From positions 96,565 through 160,564 of the forward strand of contig CACGNN010000003.1 of the NCBI GenBank assembly GCA_902574355.1: a stretch of DNA of 64,000 nucleotides, in the 5' to 3' direction. Made by a program: the position numbers and the translations under genes. Below are positions 42,161 through 51,001 of this stretch, piece by piece. This stretch comes from an uncultured SAR86 cluster bacterium (GTDB lineage: Bacteria; Pseudomonadota; Gammaproteobacteria; Magnimaribacterales; Magnimaribacteraceae). A model generated the notes under the pieces. That model had not been told where the DNA came from. It saw only the letters and a list, made by a program, of their open reading frames with translations, and made no database searches. Position 1 is the first letter of the stretch; each line of letters opens with the position of its first letter.

Positions 42161-43611
42161 CCTGCCTTCTTAAATTTAAGGTCATCATCTTCAACACTCT
42201 TGAAACGAATTTGAGTGATGTCTCTTAAATAATTTTGGCTATTAATCCAGGGATCTCTTGAGCCTTGCTTAGGCAGTTGATCTCTGACTCTTTCAATATA
42301 TCCAGAGTTTAAATCCAGATATTCCTTTTCAGATACAACATCTTCACCTATCTCAGGACAAAAATAATCTAAACCTTTTTTGTCTAATAAATTAATCAAT
42401 TTGCATGCATATTCCGATATGAGATCAGCACCTAATGTCCAAGAAGCAGTTGTGTATCCAAAAGTTGCTATCAAGTTTGGTACATCGCTAAACATCATTG
42501 TTTTGTATTGAGTCTTTTCTGAAATATCGAGAGTTTGATTATCAATTTTTATATCTATACCGTTAAGCAGTCTCATGTTTAAGCCAGTGGCTGTGATAAT
42601 AATGTCTGCTTCCAATTCTTCTCCTGAATCAAGCTTAATGCCTTTAGGAGTGAATTCATCAATTGTTTCAGTGACGACTGAAGCCTTTCCAGAATTGATA
42701 GCATTGAACATATCTCCATTAGGAACGAAACATAGGCGCTGATCCCAAGGCATATATCGAGGAGTGAAATGTTTATCAACATCATAGTCCTCTCCAAGGA
42801 GTCCTCTAACATGATTAATTAACATCTCTTTTGTCTTTTCAGGATTTCGTCTAAGTCTATTAAGCATAAATCTTTGCATTAGAATATTTTTCCATCTCAC
42901 CAAAAAATAACCCAATCTATCTGTAGTAAATTTCTTTATGAAGTTACCTATTTTATCTTCATCGGGAGCTGCAAAATAATATGTAGGAGACCTTTGAAGC
43001 ATAGTGATGTGTTCTACTTTTTCTGACATGGCAGGAACGATCGTCACAGCAGTTGCTCCGCTGCCGATCACAACCACTTTCTTGTCAGAATAATTTAATC
43101 CTTCTGGCCATTTTTGAGGGTGAATAATTTGACCTTCAAAGGCTTCAACGTTTTTAAATTCAGGTGTATAACCTTCGTCATAATTATAATATCCGCCACA
43201 TAAATATAAAATATTACAAGTCATCTCTTCAACAGAGTTGTTCTCTTGATTTTCTACTTTTAAATACCAAAGAGCATCGGGAGACGACCAAACAGCAGAT
43301 ATGACTTTTCTATTAAATTGAATTTTTTTTCTCAAATCAAATTCATCCACAGTCTCGTTTAGATACTCAAGAATAGAAGGAGCATCAGCAATAGTTTTGG
43401 GGCTCCTCCAAGGTTTAAATTTAAAACCCATGGTATGCATGTCGGAGTCAGATCTTATGCCAGGATATTTAAAAAGATCCCATGTACCTCCCAAATTAGA
43501 TCGTCCTTCTAGGATTGTGTAAGTCTTTTGGGGGCAACGCGTTTTCAAGTTGTAAGCAGCCCCAATACCTGAAATACCGGCTCCAACTACCACTACATCA
43601 ATATGTTCCAT
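42157..43611 (-). CDS. Flavin-containing monooxygenase, Baeyer-Villiger type (EthA-like)
   Basis: The 484-residue protein has two dinucleotide motifs, GAGISGIGAAY for FAD at residues 10-20 and GSGATAVT for NADPH near 185. Between them is the Baeyer-Villiger fingerprint F-x-G-x3-H-x3-W-P at 158-169 (FEGQIIHPQKWP). Segments such as GGTWDLFKYPGIRSDSDM and TFGYTTASWTLGADL resemble EthA. Such enzymes insert oxygen next to a ketone to make esters. It lies 50 bases after a second monooxygenase on the same strand. Confidence 0.9.
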   Translation of the reverse strand: MEHIDVVVVGAGISGIGAAYNLKTRCPQKTYTILEGRSNLGGTWDLFKYPGIRSDSDMHTMGFKFKPWRSPKTIADAPSILEYLNETVDEFDLRKKIQFNRKVISAVWSSPDALWYLKVENQENNSVEEMTCNILYLCGGYYNYDEGYTPEFKNVEAFEGQIIHPQKWPEGLNYSDKKVVVIGSGATAVTIVPAMSEKVEHITMLQRSPTYYFAAPDEDKIGNFIKKFTTDRLGYFLVRWKNILMQRFMLNRLRRNPEKTKEMLINHVRGLLGEDYDVDKHFTPRYMPWDQRLCFVPNGDMFNAINSGKASVVTETIDEFTPKGIKLDSGEELEADIIITATGLNMRLLNGIDIKIDNQTLDISEKTQYKTMMFSDVPNLIATFGYTTASWTLGADLISEYACKLINLLDKKGLDYFCPEIGEDVVSEKEYLDLNSGYIERVRDQLPKQGSRDPWINSQNYLRDITQIRFKSVEDDDLKFKKAG

Positions 43612-43661
43612 TATCTAGATCTCCTCTTGGTTTATTATAACAATGTTCTAGTTAAGCCTTT

Positions 43662-45212
43662 TTAGGAAAACTTAAGCAGTTCATCTTGATGGCCATCAGC
43701 CCCACCTAACAAATGGTTAAGATATGATTCATGTGATTCCATCCACATTGCCTTTGAACGACTTCTTCCTGCAGATTGATCATCTTTAGTACCTTTCATA
43801 TACCAGTTATTACATTGGAGCCATATTTTCCCATCAGAAGAAACATTGCATTTATCAGTCCAATTCTTAACGGCTTCCTCAAGAGGCTCTACCTCATTTT
43901 TATTTTCGTGTTTCATTGACGAAACAAGCTTTGCAATATATTTACCTTGTTCTTCGCATAGGAGAGTCACATTAGTCACCGGGTTCAAGCTTTGAGGCCC
44001 GACCATCATATAAAAATTAGGCATGTCATTTACATGTAGACCCCACAGCGTTTTTGGCTCAATCATTTGATAATTATTCTCAGCAGAAGCTCCAAATTTA
44101 TCTGCTAAAGTTACGTTATTTTTACCTGTAACTGTAAAAGGGATTAGCCCAGCATCAAAGCCAGTAGCATAGATAATCACCTCCATTTCGTATAAATCTC
44201 CCGACGACATCTCAAGACCAGTTTCATTGACGGCAACTACTCCTCCTGGGTCATTAACTAAGTGAACATTTTCTTTATTAAAAGTTGTGAAGTAATCATC
44301 AATAATCAAAACTCTTTTACAGAAAAAGGGATAATCAGGCGTGAGAAGTTTTGCCACCTCGGGATCATTGACATCATTTTTGATTCTTTCACTCAAAAGA
44401 TCACAGACTGCAGAATTCCAATTTTCATCATGTAACTGCTCGAATGTGAAAGGCAAATTGGGATCAGGAGGAAATTCCCCTTTCCAGTCGACATATCTAA
44501 GCTTTGCACTATATCCTCCAGCCTTGAAAGCATCGACTATATCTGGCGGAGTAGGTTGGTCTTCTCTTTCAATAGCCCATGTTGCTGTTCTTTGAAATAC
44601 GGTTAGGGATTCTACTTCGTCTGCTATAGATGTGATGACTTGTGCAGCAGAAGCTCCTGTTCCAACAATGCCAACTTTTTTTCCTTTTAAATTCGCTTCT
44701 TGATCCCATTCAGCAGTATGAAAACTTTCACCTTTAAATTTTTCCATTCCACCAAATTCAGGCATTCTGGGACTTGATAATGGTCCGTTTGCACAAACTA
44801 CATGTTTTGCGAATATTTCAGTTTTCGTTTCATTCTCAAGATTAGTGACTTCAACTCTCCATTTACCAAAATCTACATACTCAAGAGCTACTACCTTTTG
44901 TAAGAATTTTATATGTTGACGTATATCAAAGTGGTCCACTAGTAGTTCAGCGTAATCAGCTATTTCAGACTGACTTACATATCTCTTCGAAGGTATAAAA
45001 CCAGTTTCATCTAAAAAAGGTAAGTAGGTATATGATTGAACATCACATGCAGCTCCAGGATAAGATCCTACTCCACCATGAGCCCAAACTCCCCCCAAAG
45101 AATTATTCTTTTCAAGAATGCAAAAGTTATCAATGCCTTCCTCTTTCAAGTAGTGAGCACAGGTTATACCTGAAAAACCACTACCTATTATCACAACATC
45201 ATAAATTTTCAT
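43662..45212 (-). CDS. Flavin-containing monooxygenase, Baeyer-Villiger type (CHMO/cyclic-ketone group-like)
   Basis: The 516-residue protein has FAD motif GSGFSGIT near residue 10, the fingerprint F-x-G-x3-H-x3-W-D (FKGESFHTAEWD) near 163, and NADPH motif GTGASAAQ. The YPGAACDVQSYTYLP segment matches classical Baeyer-Villiger enzymes more than the EthA group. It therefore probably oxidises different ketones from its neighbour. It starts 12 bases after the folD stop and may be read from the folD promoter. Confidence 0.9.
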   Translation of the reverse strand: MKIYDVVIIGSGFSGITCAHYLKEEGIDNFCILEKNNSLGGVWAHGGVGSYPGAACDVQSYTYLPFLDETGFIPSKRYVSQSEIADYAELLVDHFDIRQHIKFLQKVVALEYVDFGKWRVEVTNLENETKTEIFAKHVVCANGPLSSPRMPEFGGMEKFKGESFHTAEWDQEANLKGKKVGIVGTGASAAQVITSIADEVESLTVFQRTATWAIEREDQPTPPDIVDAFKAGGYSAKLRYVDWKGEFPPDPNLPFTFEQLHDENWNSAVCDLLSERIKNDVNDPEVAKLLTPDYPFFCKRVLIIDDYFTTFNKENVHLVNDPGGVVAVNETGLEMSSGDLYEMEVIIYATGFDAGLIPFTVTGKNNVTLADKFGASAENNYQMIEPKTLWGLHVNDMPNFYMMVGPQSLNPVTNVTLLCEEQGKYIAKLVSSMKHENKNEVEPLEEAVKNWTDKCNVSSDGKIWLQCNNWYMKGTKDDQSAGRSRSKAMWMESHESYLNHLLGGADGHQDELLKFS

Positions 45213-45224
45213 TTAAGTAATATT

Positions 45225-46061
45225 TTATAAAGACGCTTCACAGGCTTCAACTGTTTGCAGAATTAGCGTATTAATTGTCATCGGACCAACTCCACCTGGA
45301 ACTGGGGTATAAGCTGAACACCTATCTATGATTCCTTCTAAATCTATATCTCCACATTTTTCAGGATGATAACCTGCATCTATTACCACGGCTCCATCTT
45401 TAATCCAATTTGATTTTATGAACTTTGGGATACCTACAGCTCCTACAATAATATCGGCTTTTATGAGGTGCTCCTCCAAATTGGTAGTTTTAGAGTGACA
45501 AATTGAAACTGTTGCATTCTCATTTAGTAACATCATTGCCATAGGTTTACCCAATATAGGACTTCTTCCAACGACTACCGCATGTTTTCCTGCTATCTCT
45601 ATCTTGTATTCATGCAGCAATCTCATTATCCCCTGAGGCGTGCAAGAGCCAAAAGCCTTTTCTCCCATGGACATGTTTCCAAAACCTAAACAAGTCACCC
45701 CATCTACATCTTTTTTTATGTCTATGGCATCAAAACAAAGCCTTTCATCGATTTGATCTGGGACAGGATGTTGAAGGAGAATTCCATGAACTTCTGGATT
45801 AGAATTCAATTCATTTATTTTTGATAACAATTCTTCAGTCGTTGTGTCGCTATCTAATTCAACTTTTATAGATTTCATGCCTATTCTTTCGCACGCATTT
45901 CCCTTCATCTTAACGTAGGTTGCAGAGGCGGGATCAGTTCCTACTAGAATGGTAGCTAAAATTGGAACGAAATTTTTCTTTTCCAGTAAATTACTTACTC
46001 TAATCTTTAAATTTTCTTCTGAGGAGAGAGCTAAACTTTTTCCATCCATAATAATTGCCAT
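45225..46061 (-). CDS. folD: Methylenetetrahydrofolate dehydrogenase / cyclohydrolase
   Basis: The 278-residue bifunctional enzyme has the Y-x3-K motif YVKMK, a [12 protein letters not shown] variant of the QLPLP motif, [13 protein letters not shown], and the [15 protein letters not shown]-terminal motif. It interconverts methylene-, methenyl- and 10-formyl-tetrahydrofolate. Start is ATG 46061; a TTG three bases further upstream gives a spurious extra residue. In Pseudomonas folD also sits beside the tRNA cluster that precedes tig, so this is a conserved position. Confidence 0.95.
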   Translation of the reverse strand: MAIIMDGKSLALSSEENLKIRVSNLLEKKNFVPILATILVGTDPASATYVKMKGNACERIGMKSIKVELDSDTTTEELLSKINELNSNPEVHGILLQHPVPDQIDERLCFDAIDIKKDVDGVTCLGFGNMSMGEKAFGSCTPQGIMRLLHEYKIEIAGKHAVVVGRSPILGKPMAMMLLNENATVSICHSKTTNLEEHLIKADIIVGAVGIPKFIKSNWIKDGAVVIDAGYHPEKCGDIDLEGIIDRCSAYTPVPGGVGPMTINTLILQTVEACEASL

Positions 46062-46264
46062 CAAAGGATTATATTAGGATTAGATGATTATTCGTAAATA
46101 AAATTAAATTAGATAAAAACGAGTACATATAAGTGACTGATAGGGTAGACGAAGATATCTAAGAAAAAAAAAGAAAAATTTACTGTAATTTGTAGTTTTA
46201 TGAAGTTATAGTGACAATCGGGAAACATATAGAGGTAAATTTTTATCTTAAGTATGTAAATTTT

Positions 46265-46293
46265 GACGCAAGGAAGGGGAAAAGTTCCGCGTC
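46265..46293 (+). promoter_or_regulatory. Possible hairpin in the leader of TonB receptor 2
   Basis: GACGC (46265-46269) pairs with GCGTC (46289-46293), and inside it GGAA (46272-46275) pairs with TTCC (46285-46288) after a two-base bulge. It ends 24 bases before the receptor ATG. No known riboswitch motif, such as a B12 box, is visible between 46062 and 46317; the rest of that gap is plain AT-rich DNA. Confidence 0.35.
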
Positions 46294-46317
46294 CAATATT
46301 AATTAATGGGGAGAAAA

Positions 46318-48933
46318 ATGTTCAAAAAACTATTCTACGTTCCACTTATTTCATTTTTAGTCTTTTCTAATTTCATTGTCTCAGATGATGTTGAAGAGGT
46401 TGTTGTAACAGGTAGTTACATCAAGGGAAGTCCTACTGACGGAGCTTCTCCAGTAGAGCTATATGATCGATCTACTATTGAGGCTATAGGTGCGGTTAAT
46501 GTTGCCGATATAACTGCGAATATTGCTGTTAATTCTGGTTCTGAAAACCAAGCTGATTCATTTACATCGGGAGCACTGCAAGGCAGAACAAATGTAAATC
46601 TTAGGGGATTAGGCTTGTCATCTACATTGGTACTTTTTGATGGTAGAAGACAAACAGTTGCTGGAGCAACTGCTAATGATGGTAGTGTATTTGTAGATAC
46701 TTCATCTATTCCGATTATAGCTCTAGAGAGAGTTGAGGTTCTTAAAGAAGGTGCAGCTTCTATTTATGGATCAGACGCTGTTGCCGGAGTAGTGAACTAT
46801 ATCTTCAGAAGAGACTTCACCGGTTTTGAAGTTGATTTAACTCATCAAGAAACTGATCTAGGCTCACAGGAAGATGACAGAGTTAGTTTCATTTGGGGTG
46901 CAGGTAGTGGAGATACTAACTTAGTGCTTGCATATAGTGCACTTGATAGATCGCCTTTATCTCAAAGCGAGTTAGAGCTTGCTCCTCTTGGTATCAGTGG
47001 ATTAGGAACAAGCTTCCTTTTATTTGGTCCTTCAACTGTAGAATCAGGACCTTATGCTGGAACATATAGTGCCTTCCAAAATGTTCCAGATCCAAACTGT
47101 GTAGCTAACAAAGGTATATTAATTCCTCAAGCGAGTGGAAGTCGTTGCGGATTTAAGTACGGCCCTAGATTTAATATTGTTAATGATGAAGAACATAACC
47201 AACTTTATGTTTCACTAAAGACTGTTCTAACAAGTGGTATAAATGCTGAACTTGATTATCTAAAAGCTGAAACTGATGTTTTTGATAATCCTCAGTCACC
47301 TTCGTATCCAGCCTTATCATATTTAAGTCCTGCATTAGCAATTCAACCTGGCACTGGTGGTAATCCATTTGGAGTTCCAGCTCTTTGGCTTGGTAGACCT
47401 TTAGCGTCTGCTTTCCCTTCGCCATTTGCTCCAAGAGAAATTGAAATGGATAGAGTATCATTCGGACTATCGGGAACATTGGATAGTGGTTTCGATTGGG
47501 ATTTTCATATGACTCGTAGTGCTGAAGATTCATATGGTAGACAACCAGACACTGGAACTTCTGCTCTTGCAGCTGCGATCAATGGAACTGGTGGGCCTAC
47601 AGGAGATCAAACCTTCGATCTATTCAACCCGTCTGCTAATTCACAAGAATTAAGAGATTGGCTAAGGTCAGACCAAGAAACTTGGAATAAAGTTGTACTT
47701 TCAGTCGTTGATTTTGTTGTATCAGGTGAAATAGGCAATGTATCAGTTGCTGGTGGTCTTCAATCTAGAACTGAGAAGTATGATCTCAAGAGAAGTGCTA
47801 ATTCAACTGTGGAATTTGATGCGGCAGGAAATTTAACGAAACCAGCTGACATGATATTCTTAGGCGGAGGTACAGAGTCTGACGCATCTAGAAGAACAAA
47901 TGCTGTATTTGTAGAAGCCTCAACTGATCTTACAGACCAATTAGAATTAAAAGGTGCTATTAGATATGAGGACCTTGAAAATGATTCGAATGTCGATCCT
48001 AAAATTTCTCTAAGATATCAGGTTAATGATGATGTGATTTTAAGAGCATCTGTCAGTACGTCATTTAGAGAGCCATCACTTGCACAACTTTATTCAGACA
48101 CTGTTGGTCTTCAAGGAATTCAAGATTTTGATGAAGATGGGAATACTGTTGGACAGGCAACATTTATTCGTATAGCACAAGCAGGAAGTACAGCTCTGAA
48201 GCCAGAAGAGGCTGATAACTTAAATGTTGGTATCATTTGGTATCCAACCGATAACTTTGAAGCTAAATTAGATTACTGGATGGTTGATTACACTGATGTG
48301 ATAACCATTGAAAGCGCGCAAGGAATTGTCTCCAGGACTCCTAATAGCTCAAAAGTACAAAGAACTACAGATGGTACATTGACTGGGGTTACTACTAGTT
48401 ACTTTAATGCCGCTTCTGTTGACACTAATGGTTTTGATGTTGAACTTCTATACTCTTTGGATACTAACATCGGAAACATTATATTAGGCATGAATGCAAC
48501 TCATATGCTTCAGTATGAGATTCCGATTGGTGGTGTAACAACAGATGTTGTTGGGTTGTTTAATCATGACAATTTTGCAAGGTCTCTTCCAGAAACTAAA
48601 GCAGTTTTATCAGCAAATATAATTTCAGGTAAACACACTGCTGCTGCTTACGGAAGATGGGTTTCTAGCTATGAAACAACCAATAATCCAACACCAACAG
48701 CTTTGGCACTTGGATTTGACCAAAATATTGATAGTCACTTCACTGTTGATCTTCAATATAGTTATACATTTGACTTCAATAGCGCAGACGACCTAAGGTT
48801 AACACTAGGTGTCAAGAATGCTTTTGATGAAGAAGTGCCTCAGGTATATGACAGTGCGAACTGGAGTTATGATCCAAAACATCATGATCCAAGAGGTAGA
48901 ATGTTTTCAGTAGGTTTGAAACTTACTATGTAA
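46318..48933 (+). CDS. TonB-dependent receptor 2
   Basis: The 871-residue outer-membrane protein has a signal peptide (MFKKLFYVPLISFLVFSNFI), a TonB-box-like DDVEEVVVTGSYIKG, the plug motifs STLVLFDGRRQTV and VEVLKEGAASIYGSDAVAG, and a barrel ending in GRMFSVGLKLTM. It imports an unknown substrate using TonB. ATG 46318 is preferred over ATG 46306 because GGGGAG lies between them. It stands between folD and tRNA-Pro, where Pseudomonas has no such gene, and is followed by a strong terminator. Confidence 0.94.
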   Translation: MFKKLFYVPLISFLVFSNFIVSDDVEEVVVTGSYIKGSPTDGASPVELYDRSTIEAIGAVNVADITANIAVNSGSENQADSFTSGALQGRTNVNLRGLGLSSTLVLFDGRRQTVAGATANDGSVFVDTSSIPIIALERVEVLKEGAASIYGSDAVAGVVNYIFRRDFTGFEVDLTHQETDLGSQEDDRVSFIWGAGSGDTNLVLAYSALDRSPLSQSELELAPLGISGLGTSFLLFGPSTVESGPYAGTYSAFQNVPDPNCVANKGILIPQASGSRCGFKYGPRFNIVNDEEHNQLYVSLKTVLTSGINAELDYLKAETDVFDNPQSPSYPALSYLSPALAIQPGTGGNPFGVPALWLGRPLASAFPSPFAPREIEMDRVSFGLSGTLDSGFDWDFHMTRSAEDSYGRQPDTGTSALAAAINGTGGPTGDQTFDLFNPSANSQELRDWLRSDQETWNKVVLSVVDFVVSGEIGNVSVAGGLQSRTEKYDLKRSANSTVEFDAAGNLTKPADMIFLGGGTESDASRRTNAVFVEASTDLTDQLELKGAIRYEDLENDSNVDPKISLRYQVNDDVILRASVSTSFREPSLAQLYSDTVGLQGIQDFDEDGNTVGQATFIRIAQAGSTALKPEEADNLNVGIIWYPTDNFEAKLDYWMVDYTDVITIESAQGIVSRTPNSSKVQRTTDGTLTGVTTSYFNAASVDTNGFDVELLYSLDTNIGNIILGMNATHMLQYEIPIGGVTTDVVGLFNHDNFARSLPETKAVLSANIISGKHTAAAYGRWVSSYETTNNPTPTALALGFDQNIDSHFTVDLQYSYTFDFNSADDLRLTLGVKNAFDEEVPQVYDSANWSYDPKHHDPRGRMFSVGLKLTM

Positions 48934-48944
48934 CTTTCTTTTGT

Positions 48945-48974
48945 AAAAAAACCCGGCGCTTGCCGGGTTTTTTT
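48945..48974 (+). terminator. Intrinsic terminator after TonB receptor 2
   Basis: A 13-base stem, AAAAAAACCCGGC with GCCGGGTTTTTTT, closes a GCTT tetraloop and ends in a T tract, 11 bases after the stop codon. It is GC-rich against an AT-rich background. Confidence 0.95.
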
Positions 48975-49002
48975 GTGCATAAAACTTCTAAGAAGGTATA
49001 AT
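48973..49002 (+). promoter_or_regulatory. Probable promoter of tRNA-Pro (and dadA-like gene)
   Basis: A perfect TATAAT at 48997-49002 lies 11 bases before the tRNA. A weak -35 candidate TTGTGC (48973-48978) sits 18 bases upstream and overlaps the end of the terminator. Confidence 0.5.
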
Positions 49003-49013
49003 CCTCATCTTTT

Positions 49014-49090
49014 CGGGGCATAGCGCAGCCTGGTAGCGCACCTGCTTTGGGAGCAGGTGGTCGCAGGTTCAAATCCTGCTGCCCCGACCA
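49014..49090 (+). tRNA. tRNA-Pro (TGG)
   Basis: Acceptor CGGGGCA pairs with TGCCCCG (49080-49086), followed by A and encoded CCA. The anticodon arm CCTGC-TTTGGGA-GCAGG gives anticodon TGG. The T arm reads GCAGGTTCAAATCCTGC. The next coding region starts 6 bases after CCA. Confidence 0.97.
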
Positions 49091-49096
49091 GTTATC

Positions 49097-50368
49097 TTGA
49101 ATAAAAAACAGATTGTCATAATAGGAGGAGGGCTGCAGGGTTTAGCAACTGCAAATGCTCTCGTAGAAAGAGGTGAAGAGATTTTACTTCTTGAGCGAGA
49201 AAGTGATGTCGCAACTTCAACCAGTTTTGCTAATGCGGGCATGATGACCCCGTCTCAATCTTCACCTTGGAACTCACCTTCAGACATTGCACAAATATTG
49301 GCTGGCATAGGAAAAGTTGATAGCCCAATGCTTCTTAAATTAGACCAAATACCATCTTTATTTTTCTGGGGTTTAAAGTTTTTAAGAAATTCAACACCTA
49401 AAAGATTTAATGAGATTTCAAGAAACTTATTTGAATTGGCTAATTACAGTAAAGAACTTACTATCCAATTCAGAAAAAAAAATAATGCCTCTTATGATGA
49501 ATCTGAGAAAGGAACATTAAAAATTTATAGAAATTCTGAATCAATGCAAAAATCTATTAATCAGCATGAAAAAATATTTTCAAATTTGGATGCAGTTAAA
49601 ATAATAAAAAGTAAAGATTTAATTGATTTAGAACCGCAGCTCAAAGATATACACTCCGAATTGGCAGGCGGATTATTGTTTTCTAATGATGAGGTTGGAG
49701 ATGCATATAAGTTTTGTAAACTTCTTGAAGAAAAAATTAGAAATAATGGTGGAAGAATTTTAACAAATACCAAAATAAATAAGATTCTTATCAATAAAGG
49801 TCATGTCAAAGGTATAGTCACTGACAGAGCTATTCTTGAAGCTGAAAGAGTAATTATTTGCTGCGGCTCATGGTCAAGAGAACTTTTGAAACAAGTTAGT
49901 CTTAATTTGCCAGTTAGACCTGTCAAAGGTTACTCCTTAACTTTTGACACTACTGGCTTGAATAATGTCCCTAATATTTCTCTAGTTGACGAAAGTATTC
50001 ACACCGCAGTTACATCCTTTCAAAACAGAATAAGAGTGGCTGGAACTGCTGAATTTGCTGGCTATGATGATTCAATCCATCCTAAAAGAATTGATTATCT
50101 ATATAGAATGTTAGAGACAATTTATCCTAGCCTCTACGGTCAACTTGAAGAAAACGAAGGAAAAGTTTGGCATGGTTTTAGGCCAATGAGTGCTGATGGC
50201 TTACCATTTATTGGTGGAACAAAGATTGAAGGTTTGTTTGTAAATTGTGGTCAAGGACACTTAGGATGGACTCTCGCAATGGGGTCAGCATCATTGTTGG
50301 CAGATCAAGTACAAAATCAAGACTCAAAAATTGATATCAGTCCATATTTAGCCAGTAGATCTCTATAA
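49097..50368 (+). CDS. FAD-dependent D-amino-acid dehydrogenase-like protein (DadA family)
   Basis: The 423-residue DAO-superfamily protein has the FAD motif IIGGGLQGLATANALVERG at its N-terminus and TSFANAGMMTPSQSSPWNSP as in DadA (core FANAGMMTPS). The C-terminus has FRPMSADGLPFIGG and NCGQGHLGWTLAMGSA. DadA oxidises D-amino acids at the inner membrane and passes electrons to the respiratory chain. The start must be TTG 49097, because no in-frame ATG or GTG precedes the FAD motif. That places it 6 bases after tRNA-Pro, so it is probably processed from the tRNA transcript. Confidence 0.88.
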   Translation: MNKKQIVIIGGGLQGLATANALVERGEEILLLERESDVATSTSFANAGMMTPSQSSPWNSPSDIAQILAGIGKVDSPMLLKLDQIPSLFFWGLKFLRNSTPKRFNEISRNLFELANYSKELTIQFRKKNNASYDESEKGTLKIYRNSESMQKSINQHEKIFSNLDAVKIIKSKDLIDLEPQLKDIHSELAGGLLFSNDEVGDAYKFCKLLEEKIRNNGGRILTNTKINKILINKGHVKGIVTDRAILEAERVIICCGSWSRELLKQVSLNLPVRPVKGYSLTFDTTGLNNVPNISLVDESIHTAVTSFQNRIRVAGTAEFAGYDDSIHPKRIDYLYRMLETIYPSLYGQLEENEGKVWHGFRPMSADGLPFIGGTKIEGLFVNCGQGHLGWTLAMGSASLLADQVQNQDSKIDISPYLASRSL

Positions 50369-50398
50369 ATTATTCATCTTTAATCTTCTTGGTTATTA

Positions 50399-50404
50399 TA
50401 TAAT
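50399..50404 (+). promoter_or_regulatory. -10 box of tRNA-Arg
   Basis: A perfect TATAAT lies 8 bases before the tRNA 5' end. The -35 region is weak (ATCTTT at the 17-base spacing), so strength is uncertain. Confidence 0.4.
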
Positions 50405-50412
50405 TTGCACAA

Positions 50413-50490
50413 CTCCTCGTAGCTCAGTTGGATTAGAGCAACTGCCTTCTAAGCAGTGGGTCGCAGGTTCGAGTCCTGCCGAGGAGGCCA
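50413..50490 (+). tRNA. tRNA-Arg (TCT)
   Basis: Acceptor CTCCTCG pairs with CGAGGAG (50480-50486), followed by G and encoded CCA. The anticodon arm ACTGC-CTTCTAA-GCAGT gives anticodon TCT. The D arm GCTCAGTTGGATTAGAGC and T-arm GTTCGAGTC are standard. Confidence 0.97.
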
Positions 50491-50571
50491 TCTTCCTTTT
50501 TAACTATAAACTAAAACGAATTTTTAAATTCTTTAAAAACTTGAAGGCATTAAATACGGAAGATAGAATAT

Positions 50572-50865
50572 TTGATTAATTATTTAATTTTCCGCATGTT
50601 AGGTTCACACATTTCAATTTATGGCGAAGTTCAAGGATCTGGTTTTAGATCTTGGGCGAAAGAACAGAGTCTCAAACTTTCTTTAACCGGTTGGGCCAGA
50701 AAAGCCTCTGATGGTTCGATAGAAATTTTTGTTCAAGGAGAAGATGAATCAGTCAATTCATTTATATCACTATGTTGGGATGGTCCTTCTTTCTCACATG
50801 TTGACGATGTATTAGTACAAGATGCAAATCCTGACGAATCAATTAAAGGATTCGAAATATATTAA
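50572..50865 (+). CDS. Acylphosphatase-like protein lacking the catalytic asparagine
   Basis: The protein of up to 97 residues has the acylphosphatase pattern YGEVQGSGFRSWAKEQ, with the phosphate-binding arginine, followed by LTGWARKASDGSIEIFVQG. In active acylphosphatases that second motif reads GWVRN..DG, and the asparagine (Asn41 in the muscle enzyme) positions the attacking water. Here it is lysine. The frame can start at TTG 50572, which has GGAAGA 8 bases upstream, or at ATG 50596 without a clear Shine-Dalgarno. It lies between tRNA-Arg and tRNA-His. Confidence 0.85.
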   Translation: MINYLIFRMLGSHISIYGEVQGSGFRSWAKEQSLKLSLTGWARKASDGSIEIFVQGEDESVNSFISLCWDGPSFSHVDDVLVQDANPDESIKGFEIY

Positions 50866-50913
50866 ATTTATCATCTGCAATTTTTATTAAGTGATAAAAT
50901 AACGTTTTTTTTT

Positions 50914-50990
50914 GGTGGGCGTAGCTCAGTTGGTAGAGCCCTGGATTGTGATTCCAGTGGTCGTGGGTTCGAGCCCCATCGCCCACCCCA
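50914..50990 (+). tRNA. tRNA-His (GTG)
   Basis: It begins with the extra G(-1) typical of tRNA-His, then acceptor GTGGGCG pairing with CGCCCAC (50980-50986), C73 and encoded CCA. The anticodon arm CTGGA-TTGTGAT-TCCAG gives GTG. A TAAAAT at 50895-50900 could be its -10 box. The trigger-factor ATG lies 11 bases after CCA. Confidence 0.97.
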
Positions 50991-51001
50991 ATGGATAAAT
51001 T

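Noticed and set aside
46062-46317. Cobalamin riboswitch before TonB receptor 2
   Set aside because: No B12-box-like sequence or long conserved core is visible; only a small hairpin is present.
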